A DNA stretch of 64,000 bases from NCBI RefSeq assembly GCF_034929435.1, contig NZ_JAYFUM010000028.1:1-64000 (forward strand), read 5' to 3'. The first letter of the stretch is position 1; every line of letters begins with the position of its first letter. This DNA is from Arcicella rigui. GTDB lineage: Bacteria; Bacteroidota; Bacteroidia; Cytophagales; Spirosomataceae. The notes beneath the pieces are model-generated. The model saw only the letters and a program-made list of their open reading frames with translations, was not told the origin of the DNA and made no database searches. Shown one piece after another: positions 1 through 7,242 of this stretch. A program made the translations under genes and the position numbers.

Positions 1-46
1 CTTATCCATAAAAATGACAATTATTGTTCCTAAGTTATTTAAAGTT

Positions 47-92
47 TTTTGTTGGGGCTTTGATTTTTTAAAAAATCAAAGCCCCAACAAAA
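47..92. repeat. perfect 23-bp-arm palindrome
   Basis: Positions 47-69 and 70-92 are exact reverse complements with no loop. The outer arms read GTTGGGGC / GCCCCAAC and the centre is TTTTTTAAAAAA. A T run lies on the left and an A run on the right, so neither strand has the U-tract expected after a normal terminator stem. It may be a transcription barrier for a gene left of the window or an insertion-related hairpin; the role is not known. Confidence 0.7.
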
Positions 93-221
93 CTTACACA
101 ACTAAAGGGAGGGTGCCGGTCTCATAGATGTTCTTTTTATCATATAATCAAATCCACTATCAGAATCAGGTTGAACGCATTTAAAAATGCGAGTTATTTA
201 TAAAATTAAGAACTTTGTCGG

Positions 222-1267
222 ATGAACTGGCAAACATTCTTTCAAGACGTTCCCGATTTTCGTATAAATCGCCTTAAGAGACATAATTTATTAGACATTT
301 TAGTCATATCAGTCTGTGCCTTCGTATGCGGTGCAGACGATTTTGAAGGTATTGCCTTGTATGGAACTCAAAAGAGTCTTTTCCCAGAACATTTTTGGAA
401 TTACCTAATGGTATACCTTCGCTTGATACTTTTAATAGAGTATTAAAATTTTTAGATAAAGATGCTTTTGCTGATAGCCTTTATCGTTGGTCAAAAAAAA
501 ATTATCAACTCTCAATGAGAAATATACACAAATCAATATTGATGGAAAAGTTCTTAGAGCAACAGCTAAATTTGGGAATAAAAAATCAGGACTTTGTTTA
601 TTAAGTACTTGGTTTTCTGACCATAAACTAATCTTAGGACAACAAAAAGTAGATTCAAGATCCAATCGCAACGGCGAACCGTGAAAAGACGGCAGTTCCA
701 AACTTGCTTAATAGTCTTGATTTAAAAGATAGTCTCGTAACCATTGATGCCATTGCTTGCAATGTCAAAAACGCAGATATAATTACCTCAAAACAAGGGC
801 ATTATATATTAGCCTTGAAGAATAACAACAAACATATTTATCAGCAAGTCAGTGAAAGATTAGCCCAAATAAAACCTCAACTTCCTAAAAATGAACACAT
901 TGACTTTGGTAGTGGACGCATCGAAACTCGAACATGTTATGTTGAAAATGACCTAACACTCTACGATGATTTAGCCCCTTGGCAACATCTTAAAAGCATT
1001 ACTATCATAGAATCGACAAGGGAAATTAAGGATAAAATTAGTTTTGAAACCCGTTATTATTTGAGTGATTTAAAACCTGAACCTAAGGATTTTAACCAAT
1101 ATATTCGCAATCATTGGAGTATAGAAAATAGCTTGCATTGGCAATTAGACGTTACTTTTCGAGAAGATTTGCAAAGAACTCAAGCTGGAAACGCTTCCGA
1201 AAATTTAGCCATTATTCGTAAATTATCTTTGCAATTACTCAATAAAATAACTGACAAAGAAAGTTAG
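222..1267 (+). pseudogene. broken ISAs1-family (DDE) transposase
   Basis: Joined across frames, the product resembles ISAs1/H-repeat transposases of about 370 residues. It starts MNWQTFFQDVPDFR and has the helix-rich front part with CGADDFEGIALYG. The DDE core has Asp in NIDGKVLRATAK, Asp in VTIDAIACN and Glu in HWSIENSLHWQLDVTFRED. Three lesions break it. One T appears lost in the T run at 392-396. The A run at 493-501 has the wrong length. A 16-base insertion at 667-682 separates SN from EKTAVP. Each lesion alone would stop translation, so the element is dead rather than frameshift-regulated. Terminal inverted repeats and target duplications were not identified, so the ends of the insertion sequence are unknown. 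Confidence 0.85.
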
Positions 1268-1320
1268 CAGGTTGGAATGACCAATATCTAATCGAACTAC
1301 TCTATAATATTTAAATGGGT

Positions 1321-1518
1321 TTAACCTGTATAAGAATTACCCTTCTTAGCATTTGGGAAAACTTCATTAATTTTGGTACTTGAATTAGTGAAAACACCTT
1401 TCATCAAATATTTAGGTCTCTTATTTAAAAGGTCTTCTAAATTTTCTTTAGACCATTCTAAATCAATTAAAATCTGGTTGAATTTTTCCCTTTGAAATCC
1501 ACGAACGAGTACTATTTT
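1321..1518 (-). pseudogene. truncated coding remnant, possibly of a P-loop ATPase
   Basis: The minus strand reads open for about 65 codons without a start codon. It begins KIVLVRGFQREKFNQI and ends in KKGNSYTG before a TAA at 1323-1321. An in-frame stop lies immediately upstream at 1521-1519. The segment IDLEWSKENLEDLLNKRPKYL has the look of a helical lid region of bacterial P-loop ATPases, but I cannot name the family. Lack of a start, upstream stops and a dead transposase next door indicate a 5'-truncated fragment. Confidence 0.4.
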
Positions 1519-1611
1519 TTATAGATGTTAGTTCTAAGAGCAATAACACTCCCTAAATTTAGACTGACACAGTTCGGTGAACAGACTCATCGTAATCTTA
1601 GTAATACAATA

Positions 1612-1666
1612 AAAAAAGATTGACAGTCAATTCAGTTTTTAAACCCTAATACTGTCAAGCTTTTTT
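1612..1666. terminator. terminator-like inverted repeat
   Basis: The arm AAAAAAGATTGACAGT (1612-1627) pairs with ACTGTCAAGCTTTTTT (1651-1666), matching at 14 of 16 positions across a 23-nt loop. A and T runs at the two ends would let it work in either direction. No intact gene reads into it from either side. Confidence 0.45.
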
Positions 1667-1730
1667 AGGATGTGACAGAGTAATCGCAAAGCATATATAG
1701 GCTATCGCACGGCAAATATAGGCTAATTAA

Positions 1731-1784
1731 CCTCATCCCCCAGCCCCTGTGCGGGCCACCCTTCTCCTTCTGAGAAGGGGAGCA
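1731..1784 (+). repeat. GC-rich REP-like element, copy A
   Basis: The element begins CCTCATCCCCCAGCCCC and carries a hairpin, CCCTTCTC (1759-1766) paired with GAGAAGGG (1772-1779) over a 5-nt loop. The GC content is far above its surroundings. It shares the CCTCAYCCCCCARCCCC opening with the inverted copy at 1889-1930. Similar pyrimidine-rich palindromes are scattered between genes in many Bacteroidota; that is general knowledge, not tested here. Confidence 0.6.
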
Positions 1785-1888
1785 GTTTCTTGGATTTAAT
1801 AATTGACTGTCAGATACTTAATGTGTTGTTTTTTAGGTTATTTCTTTTTCTTAAAAGACTCCAAACTCATTTATTAATCCTCGAAAAC

Positions 1889-1930
1889 AAAAAGCCCCCT
1901 CTCAACAGGAGAGGGGGTTGGGGGGTGAGG
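1889..1930 (-). terminator. REP-like element copy B, hppA terminator
   Basis: On the minus strand it reads CCTCACCCCCCAACCCCCTC, then the stem CCCCCTCTC (1917-1909) pairs with GAGAGGGGG (1903-1895) across 5 nt. A CTTTTTG tract follows. It lies about 50 bases past the hppA stop, in the right orientation for a factor-independent terminator, and is an inverted relative of copy A. Confidence 0.75.
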
Positions 1931-1976
1931 TCTTTATACTGTTTATAAGCTATTACTCAAAACCAATAAACACATC

Positions 1977-4202
1977 CTATTTCACAAGCTTAGTCACCGC
2001 AGTAACTTTAGCTCCCACAGGAATATTTTTAATCGTTTTTACGATTGGAACAACCTGTTTTTCTAAAGTTGAACCAACATCAGTCGTATGCACAGCGATA
2101 TATGGAGCAATTACTAAAGACACAATCGACATCAGCTTAATCAAAATATTCATAGATGGGCCAGAAGTATCTTTGAAAGGGTCACCCACAGTATCACCTG
2201 TTACAGAAGCCTTATGTGGTTCTGATTTTTTATAATACATTACGCCATCAATTAAAACACCTTTTTCAAAAGACTTTTTAGCATTGTCCCAAGCACCACC
2301 AGCGTTAGATTGGAAAATACCCATCAATACACCCGAAACAGTAACACCTGCCAATAAACCACCTAACACCTCAGGCCCCATAGTAAAGCCAATGATTACA
2401 GGGGTAATCAAAGCAATAGCACCCGGTAAAATCATTTGTTTGATAGAAGCCTCGGTAGAAATAGCTACGCATTTTTCATATTCGGGTTCTGCTTTATATT
2501 CCATAATACCCGGAATTTCACGGAACTGACGACGTACTTCATTTACCATTTCCATCGCTGCTTTTCCTACCGCCGAAATACACAAGGCACTAAAGATAAA
2601 TGGAATCATACCACCGATAAATAAACCTGCTAAAACATCAGCTTTATAAATATCAATGGCTTTAATGCCTGCAATACCTACAAATGCCGCAAACAAAGCT
2701 AAAGAAGTAAGAGCAGCCGAAGCAATAGCAAAACCTTTACCTGTGGCTGCGGTAGTGTTACCTACGGCATCTAAATTATCTGTACGCTCACGTACTTCTG
2801 GAGGAAGTTGAGACATTTCAGCAATACCACCAGCATTATCAGCAATAGGACCAAAAGCATCAATCGCCAATTGCATAGCCGTTGTAGCCATCATCCCTGC
2901 GGCTGCAATAGATACCCCATACAAACCAGCGAACTTATAAGAAAGAATAATACCACCTGCTAAAACCAAAATAGGTAATACGGTAGATTCCATCCCAACA
3001 GCCAAACCACCAATGATATTAGTAGCGTGTCCAGTACCAGATTTTTCGATGATAGAAAGCACTGGTCTTTTACCCATAGCGGTATAATATTCAGTAATCA
3101 TCGACATCAAAGCACCCACTACTAATCCGACAACGATAGCCAAGAATACACCATTAGAAGTAAATTCAAAACCACGAAGATTAAGTGTTTCTGGTAAAAT
3201 ATTTTTTACTAAGAAATACGAAGTAATAAAAGTAATGATGATGGAAATCCAGTTACCCAAGTTCAAGGCATTCTGTACCGAAGAAGTTTCACTTTTGATT
3301 TTCACAAAGAAAGTAGAAACCAATGAAGCTAATAAACCTACGCCTGCTATCAACATAGGTAACAACACAGGCGAAAAGCCTTCGTAGTTATCTGTTACTT
3401 CAATTTCTTGTCCGAGTACCATTGTTGCTAAAATAGTGGCTACATAAGAACCAAATAAGTCAGCACCCATCCCAGCTACGTCACCTACGTTATCACCCAC
3501 GTTGTCGGCAATAGTGGCAGGGTTACGCACGTCATCTTCTGGAATTCCTGCTTCTACTTTACCTACTAAGTCAGCACCCACATCGGCAGCTTTTGTATAA
3601 ATCCCCCCTCCTACTCTGGCAAAAAGAGCGATAGATTCAGCACCCAAAGAAAAACCTGCCAATACTTCAATAGCAGTTTTCATTTCATCAGAAGTAAGTG
3701 CCTGACCTTGAGCAAAAATATTATAAAAGGCAATGAACAAACCGCCAAGCCCCAAAATTGCCAAGCCAGCAACGCCCATGCCCATTACTGAACCACCAGT
3801 AAAAGAAACATCAAGTGCTTTAGAAAGCGAAGTACGAGCAGCCTCAGCAGTACGCACGTTTGCTTTAGTAGCAATACGCATACCGATATAACCAGCAGTC
3901 GCAGACAACAATGCACCGATTAAAAAGGAAATAGCAATAAGAGGAGAAGAATGAATAGGATGTTCAGGTGTGCCAGTATCAGAGCCTAACCAGAACAATA
4001 AAAGTGCAGTAGGAATGGCAAAATAAGCTAATACCTTCCATTCGGCTTTTAAGAAAGCAATAGCTCCATCAGCAATATAACCTGAGAGCTTTTGCATCTC
4101 GGCATTTCCTGCTGGTTGGTTGGAAACCCAGCTAAATCGCCAAGCGGTATAGAGCAATCCTACAATGCCAAAGGCTGGTACTAAGTAAACGATGTTGTTC
4201 AT
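1977..4202 (-). CDS. hppA: membrane-bound K+-type pyrophosphatase (ion-pumping)
   Basis: A 741-residue multi-span inner-membrane protein that couples pyrophosphate hydrolysis to H+ and/or Na+ export. The family signature is clear: GGGIYTKAADVGADLVGK (198-215) and DNVGDNVGDVAGMGADLF (233-250). GNTTAATGKG (481-490) has Ala where K+-independent enzymes carry Lys, so this is the K+-dependent class. Helix 6 reads DLFGSYVAT, without the gate Glu found there in most characterised enzymes, while helix 5 has a Glu at 189 (SLGAESIALF). I chose the start at MNNIVYLVPAFG because a TATATTTG promoter element at 4268-4261 lies inside the longer open frame. The ion specificity cannot be settled from sequence. 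A GC-rich hairpin follows the stop. Confidence 0.95.
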   Translation of the reverse strand: MNNIVYLVPAFGIVGLLYTAWRFSWVSNQPAGNAEMQKLSGYIADGAIAFLKAEWKVLAYFAIPTALLLFWLGSDTGTPEHPIHSSPLIAISFLIGALLSATAGYIGMRIATKANVRTAEAARTSLSKALDVSFTGGSVMGMGVAGLAILGLGGLFIAFYNIFAQGQALTSDEMKTAIEVLAGFSLGAESIALFARVGGGIYTKAADVGADLVGKVEAGIPEDDVRNPATIADNVGDNVGDVAGMGADLFGSYVATILATMVLGQEIEVTDNYEGFSPVLLPMLIAGVGLLASLVSTFFVKIKSETSSVQNALNLGNWISIIITFITSYFLVKNILPETLNLRGFEFTSNGVFLAIVVGLVVGALMSMITEYYTAMGKRPVLSIIEKSGTGHATNIIGGLAVGMESTVLPILVLAGGIILSYKFAGLYGVSIAAAGMMATTAMQLAIDAFGPIADNAGGIAEMSQLPPEVRERTDNLDAVGNTTAATGKGFAIASAALTSLALFAAFVGIAGIKAIDIYKADVLAGLFIGGMIPFIFSALCISAVGKAAMEMVNEVRRQFREIPGIMEYKAEPEYEKCVAISTEASIKQMILPGAIALITPVIIGFTMGPEVLGGLLAGVTVSGVLMGIFQSNAGGAWDNAKKSFEKGVLIDGVMYYKKSEPHKASVTGDTVGDPFKDTSGPSMNILIKLMSIVSLVIAPYIAVHTTDVGSTLEKQVVPIVKTIKNIPVGAKVTAVTKLVK

Positions 4203-4509
4203 AGTGGTAAAAAAGGATTTTGATTGAAAGTTTGTGTTTAATAATTCATAGCTAATTGTACAAATATACATTTTTAAGTTTCGTATTAAAAAACTATTTC
4301 AAGAAAAAATTGGACTAAAAATATCTTTTTGTCAATTAAATAATGTTTAATTATAATTAATTTTGTTTTTCGTATCAAAAACAGATGCTTTTTTACGACC
4401 ACTAATCTATACTGAACTAAAAACGTTATTTTTTGAACTTAATTCGTTAATACTTTATCTATATTTCTTCTCAAATTTGTACCATAGAATCTTAATTATT
4501 AAAAACAAT
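4203..4509. other. divergent promoter region hppA / leuC
   Basis: This 307-bp AT-rich gap separates two divergently transcribed genes. On the hppA side there is a good -7 element (4268-4261). On the leuC side a TTG at 4433-4435 is followed by TACTTTAT at 4451, a weaker and shorter-spaced match. No leader peptide, T-box or riboswitch was recognised. Confidence 0.5.
4261..4268 (-). promoter_or_regulatory. hppA promoter -7 element
   Basis: The minus strand reads TATATTTG, an exact TAnnTTTG match to the Bacteroidota -7 consensus. A start site about 7 bases downstream gives a leader near 50 nt before the ATG at 4202. No clear TTG is present at -33. Confidence 0.55.
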
Positions 4510-5907
4510 ATGCAACCAACAACATTATTCGACAAAGTATGGGATGCCCACGTTGTTCGTAAAATCGAAGACGGCCCTGATGTATTCTTCATTGACCGTC
4601 ATTTTATTCATGAAGTTACCAGTCCAGTTGCTTTCTTAGGCTTAGAAACAAGAGGTATCGGGGTGATGTTCTCGAATCGTACTTTTGCTACGGCAGACCA
4701 TAATACTCCTACAATCAATCAACATCTTCCAGTAGCTGACCCACTTTCTGCTAATCAGTTGAAAGCCTTAGAAACAAATACTGCGAAATATGGTATTTCT
4801 CACTGGGGTTTGAATAATCCTAAAAATGGTATTGTACACGTAGTTGGACCAGAAAATGGGATCACTCTTCCGGGTATGACAATCGTTTGTGGTGACTCAC
4901 ATACTTCTACGCATGGTGCTTTTGGTGCAATTGCTTTCGGTATTGGTACTTCTGAGGTTGAAATGGTACTTTCATCTCAGTGTATTATGCAGCCTAAGCC
5001 AAAGAAAATGCGTGTAAACGTAAATGGCCCACTTGGCAAAGGTGTTACGCCAAAAGACGTTACTTTATATATCATCTCTAAATTAACTACTGCTGGTGCA
5101 ACTGGTTATTTTGTAGAATATGCAGGTGATGTATTTGAAAATATGTCAATGGAAGGTCGTATGACAGTTTGTAACATGAGTATCGAAATGGGTGCTCGTG
5201 GAGGTATGATTGCTCCAGACCAAACTACTTTCGATTATCTTGAAGGTCGTGAACAAAGTCCAAAAGGCGAAGCTTGGGATAAAGCATTAGCTTATTGGAA
5301 AACATTGAAAACTGACGCAGATGCTGTATTCGATAAAGAATATACTTTTGATGCTGCTGATATTGAGCCAATGATTACTTATGGTACAAACCCAGGTATG
5401 GGTATTGGTATCTCTAAAAATATTCCAACGGCTGAATCAGTAGAAGGCGGTAAAGCTACTTATGATAAATCATTAAACTACATGGGTTTTGGCGAGCAAG
5501 AAAGTATGCTTGGCAAGAAAGTAGATTATGTTTTCATCGGAAGTTGTACAAACGGACGTATCGAAGATTTCCGTGCCTTTGCTTCAATCGTAAAAGGACG
5601 CAAGAAAGCTGACCATATCACTGCTTGGATTGTTCCAGGTTCACACATTGTTGAAGCACAAATCCGTGAAGAAGGTATTTATGATATTCTTACAGAAGCA
5701 GGCTTCCAATTACGTCAACCGGGCTGTTCGGCTTGTTTAGCAATGAATGACGATAAGATTCCAGCAGGTAAATATGCAGTAAGTACTTCAAACAGAAACT
5801 TTGAAGGTCGTCAAGGCCCAGGCTCTCGTACATTATTGGCAAGTCCATTAGTAGCGGCGGCGGCTGCGGTTACTGGGGTTGTTACAGATCCAAGAGAGTT
5901 ATTGTAA
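4510..5907 (+). CDS. leuC: isopropylmalate / citraconate isomerase large subunit
   Basis: A 465-residue aconitase-superfamily subunit, the normal length for LeuC. With LeuD it isomerises 2- to 3-isopropylmalate in leucine synthesis, and citramalate to 3-methylmalate if isoleucine is made from pyruvate. It has CGDSHTSTHGAFGAIAFGIG (127-146) and [4Fe-4S] ligands at Cys346 (IGSCTNGR), Cys406 and Cys409 (GCSACLAM), followed by the SNRNFEGRQG signature. The start MQPTTLFDKVWDAHVV matches the family; the in-frame upstream extension is low-complexity and unlikely. It heads the leuC-leuD-cimA-leuB cluster, although a GxxExxY cassette splits it from leuD. Confidence 0.97.
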   Translation: MQPTTLFDKVWDAHVVRKIEDGPDVFFIDRHFIHEVTSPVAFLGLETRGIGVMFSNRTFATADHNTPTINQHLPVADPLSANQLKALETNTAKYGISHWGLNNPKNGIVHVVGPENGITLPGMTIVCGDSHTSTHGAFGAIAFGIGTSEVEMVLSSQCIMQPKPKKMRVNVNGPLGKGVTPKDVTLYIISKLTTAGATGYFVEYAGDVFENMSMEGRMTVCNMSIEMGARGGMIAPDQTTFDYLEGREQSPKGEAWDKALAYWKTLKTDADAVFDKEYTFDAADIEPMITYGTNPGMGIGISKNIPTAESVEGGKATYDKSLNYMGFGEQESMLGKKVDYVFIGSCTNGRIEDFRAFASIVKGRKKADHITAWIVPGSHIVEAQIREEGIYDILTEAGFQLRQPGCSACLAMNDDKIPAGKYAVSTSNRNFEGRQGPGSRTLLASPLVAAAAAVTGVVTDPRELL

Positions 5908-5924
5908 CAGAGCTGATTTAGATG

Positions 5925-6411
5925 ACACAGAGTTTCACTGAGTCAAAAAGAGAGCCACAGAGTTTATACCTAATAATAATATTCGAAGCTTATGATGGTA
6001 AATGATATTACTGGAAAAATAATTGGATGTTGTATAGAGATTCATAAACATTTAGGTCCTGGTTTATTAGAATCAGCCTATGAAGAATGTTTAGCTTATG
6101 AACTATCAAAAACAGGTTTATATTTTGAACGACAAAAAACTGTTCCAGTTAACTATAAAGAAATCATACTTGAATATGGTTATCGAATGGATTTTTTAGT
6201 TGAAAACAAAGTTGTTGTGGAGTTGAAAAGTGTTGAAGCTTTACACCCCGTTCATGAAGCTCAAGTATTGACATACATGAAATTTGCAGAAAAGAAAGTC
6301 GGCTTATTAATCAATTTCAATGTCACAATATTAAAAGATGGCATCCGAAGATTTATTAGATAACATTTAACTCTGTGAATCTCTTTTTAATCTCTGATAA
6401 ACTCTGTGTAA
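5925..6411. mobile_element. GxxExxY cassette with imperfect terminal inverted repeats
   Basis: The left end (5925-5966) begins ACACAGAGTTT, continues with CAAAAAGAGA and ends CACAGAGTTTA. The reverse complement of the right end (6411-6369) reads ACACAGAGTTT, then TAAAAAGAGA, then CACAGAGTT. The two ends are therefore inverted copies of about 42 bp. Each end itself holds two CACAGAG words. Between them lies only one gene, for a GxxExxY protein. The unit interrupts an otherwise ordinary leuC-leuD neighbourhood, so I read it as an inserted cassette. No transposase is present, and target-site duplications were not found by eye. Confidence 0.6.
5992..6363 (+). CDS. GxxExxY protein (PD-(D/E)XK-like fold)
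   Basis: A 123-residue protein of the GxxExxY family, whose function is unknown. The naming motif is GLLESAY (24-30), after IEIHKHLGPG. A nuclease-like core follows, with Asp67 in YRMDFLV and Glu77-x-Lys79 in VVELKSV, then Gln91 in HEAQVLTYM. This layout matches the PD-(D/E)XK superfamily, so DNA or RNA cleavage is possible, but no activity is established. Length is normal for the family. Two adjacent ATG codons open the frame; either could be used. It sits between leuC and leuD inside inverted repeats and has no metabolic link to them. Confidence 0.9.
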   Translation: MMVNDITGKIIGCCIEIHKHLGPGLLESAYEECLAYELSKTGLYFERQKTVPVNYKEIILEYGYRMDFLVENKVVVELKSVEALHPVHEAQVLTYMKFAEKKVGLLINFNVTILKDGIRRFIR

Positions 6412-6454
6412 CAAATTGCTAAGTACAAAAAATTAAGATAATCAAAACAAAAAT

Positions 6455-7051
6455 ATGGCTTACGATAAATTTAACATACTTCGTTCTTCTGCTGTACCAA
6501 TGCCAATTGAGAACGTTGATACAGACCAAATTATCCCTGCACGTTTCTTAAAAGCTACTAAACGTGAAGGCTTTGGCGATAACTTATTCCGTGACTGGCG
6601 TTATAATACTGACGGTTCACCGAAACAAGATTTTGTATTGAATAACCCAACTTATTCAGGTAAAATCCTTGTAGGTGGACATAACTTCGGTAGTGGTTCA
6701 AGCCGTGAACACGCTGCTTGGGCGATTTACGATTATGGCTTCCGTTGTGTAGTATCAAGCTTCTTCGCTGATATTTTCAAAGGAAATGCTATTAATGTGG
6801 GTATTCTTCCAGTACAAGTAAGTCCAGCATTTTTGGACAAAATCTTTACTGCCATCGAAGCAGACCCTGCCACTGAATTAGTAGTAGATTTACCAGCACA
6901 AACTATTACGATTCTTGCTACGGGCGAACAAGAAAGTTTTGCAATCAACGGCTATAAGAAAAATAATCTTATCAATGGCTTTGATGATATAGACTATCTT
7001 CAAGCAATGAAGGAAGAAATAGCTGGTTTTGCCAATAAAAGTATTTATTAA
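6455..7051 (+). CDS. leuD: isopropylmalate / citraconate isomerase small subunit
   Basis: A 198-residue swivel subunit that forms the heterodimeric isomerase with LeuC. It has NVDTDQIIPARFLK near residue 20 and GGHNFGSGSSREHAAWAIYDYGF near 75-97, the loop that closes over the substrate. The start MAYDKFNILRSSAVPMP is usual for this phylum. The gap to leuC is 547 bp because of the inserted cassette, so continuous co-transcription is uncertain. A hairpin of heptamer repeats follows directly after the stop. Confidence 0.97.
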   Translation: MAYDKFNILRSSAVPMPIENVDTDQIIPARFLKATKREGFGDNLFRDWRYNTDGSPKQDFVLNNPTYSGKILVGGHNFGSGSSREHAAWAIYDYGFRCVVSSFFADIFKGNAINVGILPVQVSPAFLDKIFTAIEADPATELVVDLPAQTITILATGEQESFAINGYKKNNLINGFDDIDYLQAMKEEIAGFANKSIY

Positions 7052-7232
7052 GAGCTTTAAGCTGTGAGCTATGAGCTGTGAGCTATAAGCTGTGAGTTTT
7101 GAGTTCTGAGTTATGTGCGTTGAGTATAAACTTCAAGTGAAAATATTGTAGTTTAAAACTCAAAGCTAAAGGCTCACAACTCATAGCTCAAAGCTTATAG
7201 CTCACAGCTCATAGCTCATAGCTTGCCGCTTA
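7052..7232. repeat. inverted arrays of 7-bp repeats
   Basis: The left arm runs on an exact 7-bp grid from 7052: GAGCTTT, AAGCTGT, GAGCTAT, GAGCTGT, GAGCTAT and so on to about 7128, eleven units. The right arm from 7156 to 7232 has eleven units of the complementary type: AAACTCA, AAGCTAA, AGGCTCA, TAGCTCA and so on. The arms can pair into a long imperfect hairpin with a loop of about 27 nt. It fills almost the whole leuD-cimA gap. Confidence 0.85.
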
Positions 7233-7242
7233 CAGCAAATAT

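Larger units (their letters stand above)
1268..1976. other. gene-poor accessory stretch
   Basis: Between the dead transposase and hppA there is no intact gene. It holds a coding remnant on the minus strand (1321-1518), a terminator-like hairpin (1612-1666), and two related GC-rich repeat elements in opposite orientation (1731-1784 and 1889-1930), the second serving as the hppA terminator. The mix of remnants and repeats marks a site of repeated insertion and decay. Confidence 0.6.

Noticed and set aside
222..1267. Programmed frameshifting in the transposase
   Set aside because: Three separate lesions exist, one a 16-bp insertion. Programmed systems use a single slippery site.
1977..2235. Antisense open frames over the end of hppA and similar ones over leuD, acnA, acnB and topA
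   Set aside because: They mirror strongly conserved proteins on the other strand and have no family features of their own.
5907..6454. A normal intergenic leuC-leuD leader or attenuator
   Set aside because: The space contains a complete gene and inverted repeats; no leader peptide rich in Leu codons or T-box structure was seen.
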